A DNA stretch of 64,000 nucleotides from Paenibacillus sp. BK033 (GTDB taxonomy: Bacteria > Bacillota > Bacilli > Paenibacillales > Paenibacillaceae), in assembly GCF_004345425.1 (NCBI RefSeq), contig NZ_SLVP01000002.1, positions 434,001-498,000 on the forward strand, written 5' to 3'. How positions within the stretch are numbered: the stretch's first letter is position 1; the number at the start of each line of letters is the position of its first letter. Below are positions 17,301 through 26,512 of this stretch, piece by piece. The notes under the pieces are model-generated. The model did no database searches. It was given only the letters and a program-made list of their open reading frames with translations, and was not told the DNA's origin. The position numbers were made by a program, and so were the translations under genes.

Positions 17301-19686
17301 CGTCGGTATAAATAAATTTCATATCGTCGAAATAGATCGAACCGGAATAGTTAGGCTTCGTTTTCGTTGTCTCGGCCATGTACACGTAATTCAGCCGTAT
17401 CGGCAACGCCCAGCCTTGAGGAATATTGAGTTCGAGATATTTCCAGCCTACCCAATCGATATCTTGGGTTTCGGTAGTCAGATCGAGCGTTTTGTTCGTG
17501 TTGGTACCGTCTTTAAAGATGACCCTGAGCCAAGGAGCTTTGCCGTCTCCGTATACCCAAATCCCAAACTTCTTCGGATAGATATCGGTTTTATAGGATT
17601 TATCCATCGAATCGGCAAGGTCATCGCTCCAATTGGGGCTCTTATACCAATGCGGAATCCAATTCAAAGTGCCGTTTGCGGCTTTACTCCAATTGGCCAT
17701 GTCGTAATCCATTTTAAAGCTTCGGTCTCCCGAATGCTTGATGGTCGTTGAGAAACTGAAATAAGGGCTGCTTGCGGCATTCGTATTCGCAGGATAGGCT
17801 GTTCCGCTATAATGGTAACCTTGAATCGGGTAGTTGCTCGGATGGATTCCGACACTGTCCGAAACGGTATCGAAGTTGTCGATGATCTGCTCTTTGGGTC
17901 CGACCGTGACATTGGTCGTTATCGTATACGATCCGAACGTTGCGGTAAGCGTGCCCGTGCCGCCGTTCTCGTTCGTCGTGACGAGACCGCTTGCGTCTAC
18001 GTCCCCGATGCCTCCGGAAAGGCTCCAAGTCGCGACGGAAGGATCAATGTACACCTGATTTCCGGATCCGTCGACCGCGGTGAATCCAAACTGCTTCTTC
18101 TCATTGTTCATCATAACCACGTTATTGCTGGTAAAGGCGGCATTGTTGACGGTATCCACGACCGTTACCTTTGCGCTGCCTTTCACCCCGTCCACCGTCG
18201 CGGTTACTTCCCCTGCACCGATTCCTGCATTCGCGACATAATGGCCGGCCGGGTCGACGCTTCCGATGGTCGATGCCCAAGCGGCGGGACCGTTGCCGCT
18301 GGAGATGGGATTGCCGAATTCATCAGCCAAACGATAGGAGAAATCGTATTTCGAGCCGGTATAGAGCGTCACATTCTTGTCGACGACCACGTTGCCGACC
18401 GTCGCGCCTTTCGTCGCCGTGCTAACGAATAACAAGGAGCTGGAAACGAGTCTGGATCCGTTGACATCGCCAGGATGGCTTATCGTTACCGGACGATCGC
18501 TGCCGGCTTGGCGCACGATCATCTCCGTTGAACCGCCGCCGTCCAGATTAAGCGCATTGACCGCTCCCGCTTCTTGCAAATATTTCGCAAGATCGTCAAG
18601 ACTTGTCCCGATGCTGCCGGTATAACTGGAACTTGGTTTGTCTACGGTAACCGCGATTAAGCTTCCGTCCGCCTTCATGCCCAATGCCGTATGGGCGTTG
18701 GGAGCCGTATCTCCGGTCGACAGCGCTACGCCGTCACGCACCAGCCAGGTGTTAAAGGTAATTGACGTCACGATATCATTGTTCATCCTATCGTTGTTGT
18801 TCGCATCTTTGCCTGCGTACAAATCGTATTTAAAGCTAACCTCGGCGTTGGTTTGCAACGCCTCGACGATCGGTTTCGATGTGCCTACGCCTTCCAGAAC
18901 GACGGAGTCGTCGGGAATATCGAAGCCTTCCGTGGAAGTTACGTTAACGACGGTACCCGTGTAATCCTGCCCCGGATGAACGCCGTCGAAATTGCCGTTG
19001 ACGCGAATCAACGCAAAAGCCGATTTGCCTCTGTCGGCAGCGTAGTTATGCGTCATTTTACGCGTTTTCGTAATTTTGCTCGTGTGGATGACCAAACCGT
19101 TCGTCACTTTTTGGTTTCGGTTAAGCAGATTTACGTCGTACTGGGCCCCCGCAACCGAGATTTTGCCTTCCGCATGAATTTGGTTAATTCCCGGCTTATT
19201 TGCGTTGTCCATGTAAAAGCTGGTGCGATAATTCGTTGCATTTTCGTCTGGCGCCTGGCTGATAATCAGCTCGCCGTCCTTCATCATCAGCCCAAGCGGA
19301 CTTCCGGAGGCAGGATCGATATCGTAAAAATCGCCGTCGATACCGGCAATGACTTGATTGCCTTTCAACATTTCCCGGTTTGCCTGGTCGCCGATCGTTT
19401 CCACGGCGCTTATAGTGTCGTACGCCTTGGCAGTGATGATCCTCGTATTCGAATCAGCCGGGTTAATATCCAGACGGTTAACGACTACTCGATTGTTCTC
19501 TTTATAGTAGTTACTGTACTCCTCCGAGGTAAAGTGGACGCCGGAGGAAATTTTCTCGCTTTTCAGGACATTTACGCCTGGCGGAGCTGCATTGGCTGTG
19601 AAAGCGCCAATATTGGATAAGTTCAATACCGTTGCGAGTGCCAGCACCATCGCCGGCAACTTTTTGTTTCTTATAAACCTTCTCAT
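14368..19686 (-). CDS. SLH-anchored phosphodiester glycosidase / calcineurin-like phosphoesterase
   Basis: A 1772-residue secreted protein. A signal peptide (MRRFIRNKKLPAMVLALATV...) ends near 33 at ANA-APP. Residues about 90-425 match the phosphodiester glycosidase (NAGPA) domain: GIDGDFYD (~113) and NLDGGGSTEMI (~382). Bacterial Ig-like segments follow (to ~595), then a carbohydrate-binding-like region (~600-790) and more Ig-like repeats. At about 1005-1230 is a calcineurin-like phosphoesterase: IPDTQ (~1011), GDIVDD (~1041), GNHE (~1070), FDHV and GHLHT (~1183). Three SLH repeats (1594-1772) bind the pyruvylated wall polymer. It probably processes phosphorylated glycans or glycerophosphodiesters at the S-layer; substrates unknown. 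AGAGGAG precedes ATG 19686. Confidence 0.88.
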   Translation of the reverse strand: MRRFIRNKKLPAMVLALATVLNLSNIGAFTANAAPPGVNVLKSEKISSGVHFTSEEYSNYYKENNRVVVNRLDINPADSNTRIITAKAYDTISAVETIGDQANREMLKGNQVIAGIDGDFYDIDPASGSPLGLMMKDGELIISQAPDENATNYRTSFYMDNANKPGINQIHAEGKISVAGAQYDVNLLNRNQKVTNGLVIHTSKITKTRKMTHNYAADRGKSAFALIRVNGNFDGVHPGQDYTGTVVNVTSTEGFDIPDDSVVLEGVGTSKPIVEALQTNAEVSFKYDLYAGKDANNNDRMNNDIVTSITFNTWLVRDGVALSTGDTAPNAHTALGMKADGSLIAVTVDKPSSSYTGSIGTSLDDLAKYLQEAGAVNALNLDGGGSTEMIVRQAGSDRPVTISHPGDVNGSRLVSSSLLFVSTATKGATVGNVVVDKNVTLYTGSKYDFSYRLADEFGNPISSGNGPAAWASTIGSVDPAGHYVANAGIGAGEVTATVDGVKGSAKVTVVDTVNNAAFTSNNVVMMNNEKKQFGFTAVDGSGNQVYIDPSVATWSLSGGIGDVDASGLVTTNENGGTGTLTATFGSYTITTNVTVGPKEQIIDNFDTVSDSVGIHPSNYPIQGYHYSGTAYPANTNAASSPYFSFSTTIKHSGDRSFKMDYDMANWSKAANGTLNWIPHWYKSPNWSDDLADSMDKSYKTDIYPKKFGIWVYGDGKAPWLRVIFKDGTNTNKTLDLTTETQDIDWVGWKYLELNIPQGWALPIRLNYVYMAETTKTKPNYSGSIYFDDMKFIYTDDVQDISGPVFTNTLPSSDGWFDSTLDFSTTITDNLSGVKEDSIIVKVNDAPQTYTYDKDTGRLSFKLENLVQGDYRVYVEAKDGAGNQSVPWIDKTYHVDLTPDEEAPTMTDVTPTKDVKVKIPTPRVTFKLLDSKSQVDPASISVRMNDIELPVYYDANTGWGYAEPASNLANGDYTLSINARDNAGNAMPTYKDELTLEAVAQPADGHNFSISVIPDTQGNAFTQKLFSRAAADDTSLVMHMGDIVDDGSQLQYDQADDFTKLFGAKPFFVLAGNHEAFKNTLDIFYKKFGSPTQHFEYGDTQIIMLNSAYIQSITESDSTQFHWLEDVLAKNTKKNVLVFDHVITRDSFGTAHQMDAEDAKRYESILGEYKKAHPDTEIYSLFGHLHTLQTWDVDGVKYIITGNGADKTYVSHGDGDMLGSGKITLTDGKMKFTYDPLLTKTYIKNEAIIGNKMSAVIGSKVQLDMFGDFREYPANYVTQINNHDLVGIKWSSSNEAVASVDENGAVTSKSSGSAVITGVSGGKASSVTVETVKPTDVTPVKLNLYVPESTQVGGTFIPTIKATNAYGAVYALDAKDVTFSFKNGKAHMQDAGVILADAEGDEEITVTFSGLKATAIAKIVAKPITPPAPDNGGPVATKPDVDLTKDSVVKAGVFAELAKDKNATMTFAGNGYKWKVIGADITNPNADADLGVNVKNQAPVGKVSTPVQLNRKKVVMGLSLNQNGALPGKMTLEIPTSKDQAGKKLFFYAVNSADQAPVLVSELTADENGNVAIPFTSSTSVEYVLTSQKILDFKDADAHWAKADIYYLVGKDMISGVNDSQFLPNNTITRGEFVKLIAGAAGADVSGFTNSSFADVRPDAWYSPYVEWAKKNSIVLGVKPNVFAPNEKISREQMAVILVRLSDLLGYTLETNAQPVHFKDEATISSYAREAVKKAQQAGIVSGMPNNQFSPEKSASRGEAAKMLATLLKAMEK

Positions 19687-20005
19687 GATGACTCTCCTCT
19701 TATTTCGAATAAATGATTGTTTTGTGCAGGCCTCCTTAGATCAGCAATTTATTTTATCGATGAAACATTATCCAAACTCGAGAGTAAATCGCGCTTTTTG
19801 TTAAAACTTTCATATGTTATTGTAAATTTCCACATGGTTATAGATCTCGTGCTGCTTAGGTTCATTAAAGTGCTCAATATGATATTAAACAATCAATAGC
19901 GTTGGAGCCGGACGAAAGGTTTTAATAAATCTTTAAGATTTTCAACTGCTTTATTTTAAATTTGTTTCCTTAAGCTAGAAAAGAGAGAATGAGGAGGGAC
20001 AATTC
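19687..20005. other. AT-rich intergenic region between the SLH protein and VanY genes
   Basis: 319 bases separate the divergent SLH and VanY genes. The region is markedly AT-rich and must hold both promoters, but no convincing -35/-10 pair stood out. A small palindrome (AAATCTTTAAGATTT, about 19924-19938) lies in it. Ribosome sites AGAGGAG and AGGAGGG flank the two ends. No gene is visible. Confidence 0.4.
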
Positions 20006-20890
20006 ATGAGAAAATGGTTTTTACTGCTTACGGCATTGTTGTCGGTGATAGTGATCTATAATCGGTTCATGAGGGCAGATGACGAGCTTCCGATTCAACA
20101 GGCTGTGAAGGGCAGCCCTTCGGAATCGTTCATTTCGGAGAGTGGACCGCATAAAGACAAGCTTGTGATCCGAGTCGGGAAGAATCAAGTACACGAGGGG
20201 AATTTGCTTCTCATCAACGAGGAACTTGCTGTACCGCCTAATCATGCGGATGCCGAAGCGGTGAACTTGTTTGAGCACAAGGAATTGCGAAATGGCTTCG
20301 GCTTGCTGGACAGAACCGTTAGGCTTTCTCCCGATTTGACAAAGAAATTCGCTTCGATGATCAAAGACGCCGCCGATGACGGTATAGATCATTTTCTTAT
20401 CAGCAGCGGTTATCGAAACAACAAGGAGCAAAACGCGCTATACGAAGAATTGGGACCGGATATCGCGGCAGTTCCTGGACATAGCGAGCATAACTTAGGG
20501 CTTGCATTAGACATCGGTTCGACGACGGCGCAGATGAAAGACGCACCTGAAGGAAGATGGTTGAAGGAGAACTCCTGGAGGTATGGGTTTATCGTTCGTT
20601 ATCCTGAGGATAAAACCACAATTACGGATGTCGTGAACGAGCCTTGGCACATTCGGTATGTCGGGCTTCCGCATAGCGCAATCATGCAAGAGAATCATTG
20701 GGCGTTCGAGGAATACTTGGATAATTTAAAAGAGCGCAAATCAATCACGACGGTTGTCTCGGGCATAACATACGCCGTCTACTATTTTCCGGTATCTTCG
20801 AATACGACGCTCCACGTGCCTGCTGCCGGAAACTACGAAATATCTGGAAACAATTCGGACGGCGTGATTGTGACCGTTATGAAATCATAA
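20006..20890 (+). CDS. D-alanyl-D-alanine carboxypeptidase, VanY/M15B family
   Basis: 294 residues with an N-terminal membrane anchor or signal (WFLLLTALLSVIVIY). The M15B peptidase domain (about 60-230) shows SGYRNNKEQNALYEE (from 132), the zinc ligands H162 and D169 in SEHNLGLALD, and catalytic E212 with ligand H215 in EPWHIRYVG. It trims the terminal D-Ala from peptidoglycan stem peptides. A C-terminal extension of about 60 residues follows the catalytic core. The gene stands alone, with its own AGGAGGG ribosome site seven bases before ATG 20006. No vanHAX-type genes are nearby, so a housekeeping wall or germination role is more likely than glycopeptide resistance. Confidence 0.9.
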   Translation: MRKWFLLLTALLSVIVIYNRFMRADDELPIQQAVKGSPSESFISESGPHKDKLVIRVGKNQVHEGNLLLINEELAVPPNHADAEAVNLFEHKELRNGFGLLDRTVRLSPDLTKKFASMIKDAADDGIDHFLISSGYRNNKEQNALYEELGPDIAAVPGHSEHNLGLALDIGSTTAQMKDAPEGRWLKENSWRYGFIVRYPEDKTTITDVVNEPWHIRYVGLPHSAIMQENHWAFEEYLDNLKERKSITTVVSGITYAVYYFPVSSNTTLHVPAAGNYEISGNNSDGVIVTVMKS

Positions 20891-20941
20891 GCTTAATCGG
20901 CTGTATAAACTTAACGATTTCGGTTTAACAATTAATAACAG

Positions 20942-20980
20942 AAGGAGCAGTCTGCCAGGATTGATGGCAGACTGCTCCTT
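20942..20980. terminator. Bidirectional terminator between VanY and importer B kinase
   Basis: Perfect 15-bp arms AAGGAGCAGTCTGCC (20942-20956) and its complement (20966-20980) enclose a 9-base loop. It lies 52 bases after the VanY stop and 63 bases beyond the kinase stop. The flanking T run is short, so efficiency is uncertain. Confidence 0.8.
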
Positions 20981-21042
20981 GATTGCTTTGAACGCTAATG
21001 AAATCTTCATCATTCTAAGTTTCTATCTATTCCTGCCTTTTC

Positions 21043-22743
21043 CTAATCTTTGGGTATCGTAACGCTCACCCGCGTCCAGCACCCGGGCTCGCTAGCAATG
21101 GTAATGCCGTATGGGCTTCCGTATTGAACCCTTATCCGCTCGTGAACATTGCGGAGACCGTACCCTTTAGACTGTTGGGTCAGCAGGGCATCGGCTATGT
21201 CAGGCTGAATCCCCGGACCGTTATCCTCGACAGCGAATACAAGAGTTTCATCGTCTTCCCCCAGCTTTCCGCTTATTCGCAGAGCCCCTCTTCCGGTTCG
21301 CTTCTGGTCGATCCCGTGCTCGATCGCATTTTCCACGATAGGCTGCAGAATGAGCTTAATGATTTGCTGTTCGACGATTCTCTCATCAATCTCGTACGCG
21401 ACGTCGAAATTGTAATCATGCATGATTAATTGCATCTCGAGATAAGATTTCGTGTTCAGAAATTCGTCCTTGACGAGGATATGATCCTTCCCCTGATTCA
21501 GCGTCGTGCGATAAAACGTGGACAAGAATCCCGCCACCCGGCTTATTTCGTCAGCCCCTGCGTCAATCGCCTTCCAATTGATAACCGACAACGAATTATA
21601 AAGGAAATGCGGATTTATCTGGGCCTGCAACGCTCTCAATTCGGCCTCTCTTTGGGTAATCTTGTTCTGGTAGCCTTCCTCGATTAACAGGTTGATACTC
21701 GCCAGCATCTTGCCGAAGCGGGATTCCAGCTCCCCGATCTCGTCGCTTGCATGAACCTTCAAGTTGATCGTAAGCGTACCTTCCTCAACCAATCTCATCT
21801 TATGGTTAAGACGCTGAATCCTTCTTACAAACCCGCGGGTGAATAGGCCTATGATGAACAATAACACGACTACGCTGATGCCTTCGATAATCAAGGTTGC
21901 GCGAATGATTTTCCATGGACTGACCGTTAATGCCTCGACGGGTACAATCAAGGACAACGTCCAGTTGGATTCCCTAAGCTTGCGCTGGAGCAAAATATAT
22001 CCCGGAAGCTTTCTACTCCCTCCCTGAAGCTGCATCTCCGCAAGCTTGCCCGCATCGAATCCATTATTCGAGTCCGGCTCCGCCTTGTATACCACGTTTC
22101 CCTGGGGATCGGTGATGACCGCTATCGCTTGCTTGATGTCGGACAGATCCAAAGAGCTGGATAAAAAGTTCGGAACCAATTCTACATAAACAAGGTTCTT
22201 TTTCTCGTAATTGATGTCCCCGAATATTCGCCGTACGCCGAAAATCTTGCCGTCTCGCGCATACCAGTGCGTATCAATCGTCTGCATGGCCTCTTTATAC
22301 CAATCTTCGCGCTCCACCGAAGCAATCGGCATGATGGAATTCATGCGTTGCGTCAGGTTGTTTTCCGTATATATAACAATCCGCTCTATATCTTTGTTTA
22401 AGGATGTCGTCGTATTGATAAGCGGGTCGACGGTCTCCTTCAGATCCACGTACATCTCAAAATAGCTATCGTATTCCTTGTTGAAAATTTGCGAGAAATT
22501 CGGGTTATAACTGATTAATTCGATGGCCGAGTTAAATCTCTGAAGTTTATAGCTCAGGTTATCGTCGATTTTTCTCAAATTATCTTGCAAGACAATATGG
22601 GCCTGCTCCAGCTGCAGCTTTTTGGATTGCTGATAAGAATAGATTCCCAGAATCGTAAGCGGAATTAAAATCACGGCCATGTAAGAAACAAACAGTTTGT
22701 GCCTTAATTTCATGGAGTTGAACCAGTTCGCAAGCAACGGCAT
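21043..22743 (-). CDS. Importer B: YesM-type sensor histidine kinase
   Basis: 566 residues. A first membrane helix (about 15-33) and a second near 275-300 bracket an extracytoplasmic sensor region. A HAMP segment leads to the His_kinase motif QINPHFLYNSLSVINWK, whose histidine is phosphorylated, and an ATPase domain with NAIEHGI and DNGPGIQ. It lacks an adjacent receiver gene: the probable YesN partner is at the far end of the cluster (26513), so the two are split by the transporter genes. ATG 22743 has AAAGGG upstream. It probably senses the importer B substrate. Confidence 0.88.
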   Translation of the reverse strand: MPLLANWFNSMKLRHKLFVSYMAVILIPLTILGIYSYQQSKKLQLEQAHIVLQDNLRKIDDNLSYKLQRFNSAIELISYNPNFSQIFNKEYDSYFEMYVDLKETVDPLINTTTSLNKDIERIVIYTENNLTQRMNSIMPIASVEREDWYKEAMQTIDTHWYARDGKIFGVRRIFGDINYEKKNLVYVELVPNFLSSSLDLSDIKQAIAVITDPQGNVVYKAEPDSNNGFDAGKLAEMQLQGGSRKLPGYILLQRKLRESNWTLSLIVPVEALTVSPWKIIRATLIIEGISVVVLLFIIGLFTRGFVRRIQRLNHKMRLVEEGTLTINLKVHASDEIGELESRFGKMLASINLLIEEGYQNKITQREAELRALQAQINPHFLYNSLSVINWKAIDAGADEISRVAGFLSTFYRTTLNQGKDHILVKDEFLNTKSYLEMQLIMHDYNFDVAYEIDERIVEQQIIKLILQPIVENAIEHGIDQKRTGRGALRISGKLGEDDETLVFAVEDNGPGIQPDIADALLTQQSKGYGLRNVHERIRVQYGSPYGITIASEPGCWTRVSVTIPKD

Positions 22744-22853
22744 ATCCGCCCTTTCCCTTTGTGCATGATCCTGCTTCGCAGATTCCGATGCACGCTGCTT
22801 AACGGCTTCGCCAATCCGACCATCCTATCTTCCACTTTAAACGCCGATTTCCT

Positions 22854-23735
22854 CTATTCTTTTACCGCGCCAAGCACGATGCCGTTCACGAAATATTTTT
22901 GCAGAAACGGATAAATCAGCAAAATCGGGACCATGGACACCATCACTTTGGCAGAATTAAGCAGCTGGCTTGACATATTCGTCAACCGCCTTATTTCTTC
23001 GGGGTCCGTCGTATTCATGATCGAGCTGACGCTGATGATCAATTGCTGAATATAGGTTTGAAGCGGCCAGTGCTCTTTATGATTAATGAGAACCATGCCG
23101 TCAAAGAAGGCGTTCCAATGCCCAACGATCGAAAATAGCGTTACGGTAGCCAAGGCTGGCAAGGAAATCGGGACAAAAATGACAAAAAGCATTTTCCATG
23201 GTCCCGCTCCGTCCATACTCGCCGCTTCCTCCAATTCCTTCGGAATGCCCCGGAAAAAATTCATGAGCAGGATGACGTTAAAAATAGGGACGGCCGGCGG
23301 CAGCACCAGTGCCCAGATCGAATCCAGCAAACCAAGCGAAGATATGGTCATATACCAAGGAATCAACCCGCCGTTGAACAGCATGCAAAAAATAACAAAC
23401 CACATATAGACATTCCGGCCGGGGAACAGCTTAGCCGATCTGGACAAAGGATACGCCATCAATATCGTAATGATAAAATTGATTGCCCCTCCAAGCAGCA
23501 CCCTTTGAATCGAAACGCCAAAGGATAAGAAGAAGCTGCGGTCTCTAAGGATCGACTCGTATGCGCTAAGATTAAATTCAACCGGCCAGAAATAGACTTG
23601 CCCCGACATGGCCGGTATTTTGCCGCTAAACGAAATGGCCAGCGTATTTATGATCGGCGCGATTGACAAAAAGGCGATAACGCCCAAAATGAGATAGATT
23701 GTCAGATCAGCATACCGGTTTGTTCCACGAATCAT
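22854..23735 (-). CDS. Importer B: carbohydrate ABC permease (LplC/YtcP-like)
   Basis: 293 residues with six predicted helices. The EAA loop is ELEEAASMDGAGPWKMLFVI, and the C-terminus FVNGIVLGAVKE is the usual LplC/YtcP ending. The family takes up oligosaccharides (for example those bound by LplA- or YtcQ-type lipoproteins). It lies directly after the LplB-type partner, 15 bases away, and before the kinase. ATG 23735 has GGGAG nine bases upstream. Confidence 0.9.
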   Translation of the reverse strand: MIRGTNRYADLTIYLILGVIAFLSIAPIINTLAISFSGKIPAMSGQVYFWPVEFNLSAYESILRDRSFFLSFGVSIQRVLLGGAINFIITILMAYPLSRSAKLFPGRNVYMWFVIFCMLFNGGLIPWYMTISSLGLLDSIWALVLPPAVPIFNVILLMNFFRGIPKELEEAASMDGAGPWKMLFVIFVPISLPALATVTLFSIVGHWNAFFDGMVLINHKEHWPLQTYIQQLIISVSSIMNTTDPEEIRRLTNMSSQLLNSAKVMVSMVPILLIYPFLQKYFVNGIVLGAVKE

Positions 23736-23750
23736 ATCAATCGTCTCCCG

Positions 23751-24641
23751 TCAAAAGATGCGGTAATTGGCAAAGCGTGCGGCAAGCATGTAAGAGACAG
23801 CGATCAGGAGAAAGCTGACGAGAGATTTCAGCAAGCCGACAGCCGTAGCCAAGCCATATTGGATTTCCTGCAATCCCGCGCGATACACGTAAGTATCGAT
23901 AATATCTCCCGTCTGGTAGACGATGGGATTATACAGGTTCAGGATCTGTTCAAAGCCGGCGTTCAACACGTTCCCGAGACTTAAGGTCGCGAGCAGGATC
24001 ACCGTTGGCAGCAAGCTGGGGATCGTAATATAAAGCAATCGTTGAAAACGGCCGGCTCCGTCAATGGCAGCCGCTTCGTATAAATTCGTGTTAATCGAGG
24101 TAAGAGCGGCAACGTAGATAATCGTGTTGAAACCGAACTCCTTCCACACGTCGCTGGCAACCAGCACCACCCTAAACCAACTATTGCTCTGCAAGAACAT
24201 AATCGGTTCTCCGCCGAATACATGAACCACTTGGTTGACGACGCCATCGAGGCTAAGCAAATTGATCATGATGCCGGACAGGATAACCCAGGACATGAAA
24301 TGCGGCAAATAGACGATCGTCTGAACGATCCGTTTGAATTTCACGTTAATAACTTCATGAAGGAGCAGAGCGAATGTGAGCGGAACGGCCATGCCGAATA
24401 CGATTTTCAGTGAAGCAATGATAATCGTGTTGACAAAAACAACGCGGCTATCCGGCAAGGCAAACATATATTCAAAGTTTTCCCAGCCTACCCACTCCGA
24501 ACGAAATATACCAAGCGTCGGTTGAAAATCCTGAAACGCAATCACGATGCCGAACATCGGAATGACACTGAACACGAGAAGCAGCGCAATCCCGGGCATC
24601 AACATGATGTGATAATTACGGATAAAAGTGCGGTTTCTCAT
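23751..24641 (-). CDS. Importer B: carbohydrate ABC permease (LplB-like)
   Basis: 296 residues, six predicted helices, beginning MRNRTFIRNYHIMLMPGIAL. The EAA loop is LYEAAAIDGAGRFQRLLYIT, and the helix with YLPHFMSWVILSGI is characteristic of LplB/YtcO-type subunits. It forms the pore with the LplC-type partner. The lipoprotein gene precedes it by 95 bases. GGTGGAG precedes ATG 24641. The missing ATPase is presumably shared. Confidence 0.9.
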   Translation of the reverse strand: MRNRTFIRNYHIMLMPGIALLLVFSVIPMFGIVIAFQDFQPTLGIFRSEWVGWENFEYMFALPDSRVVFVNTIIIASLKIVFGMAVPLTFALLLHEVINVKFKRIVQTIVYLPHFMSWVILSGIMINLLSLDGVVNQVVHVFGGEPIMFLQSNSWFRVVLVASDVWKEFGFNTIIYVAALTSINTNLYEAAAIDGAGRFQRLLYITIPSLLPTVILLATLSLGNVLNAGFEQILNLYNPIVYQTGDIIDTYVYRAGLQEIQYGLATAVGLLKSLVSFLLIAVSYMLAARFANYRIF

Positions 24642-24736
24642 TCCATCTCCACCTACGCGAAAAATTTGAATTCATGAATACGGGGCCACCTCATCTTCCT
24701 GGCAGCCCCTGACAGCAACTCGAATAGTCGGCTTGA

Positions 24737-26416
24737 TTACTTCTGTTTGACGATTTCCCCAATTTCTTTCGCGACCTGATCTCCGCCAATGGATTTCCAA
24801 GTGGAGACGAATTTGTCGAACTCATCCAAAGGCGCTGAGCCCGTAATAATTTTCAAGAACGTTTCATTCTCCAGCTTATCGAGGTTTGCGCCTCTCTTCA
24901 GCATCGTTTCGGTATTGCCGTAGAAAACGGGATCAATGCGTTTCAATTCCTTGGCGCCGGTTACGGCAGCCGCGGTATAGAACGCCAGCGAATCCGCGTA
25001 CGCCGCCATATCCTGCTTCGGATTATCGTGATTTTTCAGAAGCGACTCGACGCGAGGCAGGATGCGTGCCGGCAAATCGGTCTTATCCTTGTCTTGAAGG
25101 ACTTTGTCGTAGATCGGTATGTCTCTGGCAAGCGAATCCTGGAAATCAAGCTGCAGGTTGAGCGGGTAATTGAGCCAACCTACGCCCTGCCCCTTGTAAA
25201 GCTCCTGGGTTGCGGGATCAATCAAGCGGATGCCTTCATACTCCACATTCAACACCTTAAGGACAGCCTCGGGATTTTTCGCGTTTTTGTTGACGACAAG
25301 GAACGAGCCCGAAGGAACGGACGGTACGATGTTGCGCTGGCCCACGTCATCGAGCGGTACGGCGAGCGGTACCCAGTCGGCGTTTGCGTTGGCCTTCACC
25401 GCATCGGACATGGCCCAGCCGGCGAACCATGGCGCAAACAAAATGCCCGCGCGTCCGCTCGATACCAATCCGGCGTTATCTTCCCATTTCCGCGTCAGGA
25501 ACTCCTTGTCTATTAGACCGTTTGCGTACATGTCGCGCAATACACCAAGAGCTTGCTTGGTTTCCGGCGTCGTAGAGCCGTAGAAGATGTTGCCCTCTTC
25601 ATCCTTGAACCAGCTCTTAGGATAGGAATGATAGGCGTTAAAGATAGGATCAAAGGTGAAGAATCCACCGTCTCCGACAATTGTAGGATCTCCCAGAAGT
25701 CCGGTTGTGTCTTTCGCGCCATTGCCGTCGGGATCCTGCTCGACGAAAGCTTTGACGATGCCTTTAACGTCATCCACGGTCTTCGGAAGCTGGAGCTGAA
25801 GCTTGTCCAGCCAATCCTTGCGAATCCAGAGCAGCTGAAAATTCCCGTCGATATTCGTGTTCGGAAGCGCATACAGCTTTCCGTCGATTTTGCCGGTGTT
25901 CAGGACCCGGTCTCCGGTATAGGAATTATAGTACTCTTTAATCAACGGCGAAGCGTAGTCCTCATAGATGTCGGTTAGATCGGCCAGCATATTGGCTTTG
26001 GCCAATTGATGGAACTGCTGCTCGTCGACGATCATCACGTCGGGTATGTTGTTGCTGGCAATCGCTAAGGTGACTTTCTGATTGTAGGCCTTCAAATCCT
26101 CAACCGAGAACTCATACTGGACATCAACGTTTAGACGTTCCTCCACGTATCTCAGATATTCGTTGTCCTCCAGCGTGTCGCCGGCAGGCAAGTTGTTGCC
26201 GGACACGCCTTGCCGTCCCAGCGTAATCTTGACGGTATCCTCATACTTGGCGAACGGTCCGTCTGTCGCGGACGCGTTGCTGGATTCGGCGGACGGCTGA
26301 GAATTATCCGGTTCTGTCGCCGTATTAGGCGATGGACCGTTATTCCCGCCGCTGCAAGCGCTCACGCCGAGGAGTGCCGTCATGCTAAGCAAGATAAGCC
26401 ATTTTTTTCTGTTCAT
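24737..26416 (-). CDS. Importer B: extracellular solute-binding lipoprotein (LplA/YtcQ-like)
   Basis: 559 residues. The signal peptide ends in the lipobox LLGVSAC with lipidated C21, followed by an S/T/N-rich linker to about 52. The mature protein is an LplA/YtcQ-type binding protein, longer than the UgpB class, with DVMIVDEQQFHQLAKANMLA and the PEAVLKVLN segment typical of the group. It captures an oligosaccharide outside the membrane and delivers it to the two permeases. GGAGG lies seven bases before ATG 26416. It follows the YesN-type regulator gene. Confidence 0.92.
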   Translation of the reverse strand: MNRKKWLILLSMTALLGVSACSGGNNGPSPNTATEPDNSQPSAESSNASATDGPFAKYEDTVKITLGRQGVSGNNLPAGDTLEDNEYLRYVEERLNVDVQYEFSVEDLKAYNQKVTLAIASNNIPDVMIVDEQQFHQLAKANMLADLTDIYEDYASPLIKEYYNSYTGDRVLNTGKIDGKLYALPNTNIDGNFQLLWIRKDWLDKLQLQLPKTVDDVKGIVKAFVEQDPDGNGAKDTTGLLGDPTIVGDGGFFTFDPIFNAYHSYPKSWFKDEEGNIFYGSTTPETKQALGVLRDMYANGLIDKEFLTRKWEDNAGLVSSGRAGILFAPWFAGWAMSDAVKANANADWVPLAVPLDDVGQRNIVPSVPSGSFLVVNKNAKNPEAVLKVLNVEYEGIRLIDPATQELYKGQGVGWLNYPLNLQLDFQDSLARDIPIYDKVLQDKDKTDLPARILPRVESLLKNHDNPKQDMAAYADSLAFYTAAAVTGAKELKRIDPVFYGNTETMLKRGANLDKLENETFLKIITGSAPLDEFDKFVSTWKSIGGDQVAKEIGEIVKQK

Positions 26417-26512
26417 GCCCCAACCTCCAATGATTTAACTTGTAACGTGTCCATCATACCAGCGTTTCGCAAACGCCCTCTATCTCATATATTTATGATT
26501 TGCGCCATTTTT

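Noticed and set aside
15523..17751. Several 140-290-residue plus-strand frames opposite the SLH gene
   Set aside because: All are antisense to a gene with clear domains and show no motif or ribosome site.
20006..20890. VanY as part of a glycopeptide-resistance cluster
   Set aside because: No vanH, vanA/B ligase, vanX, or vanRS-like genes are adjacent; the neighbours are an S-layer protein and a sugar sensor kinase.
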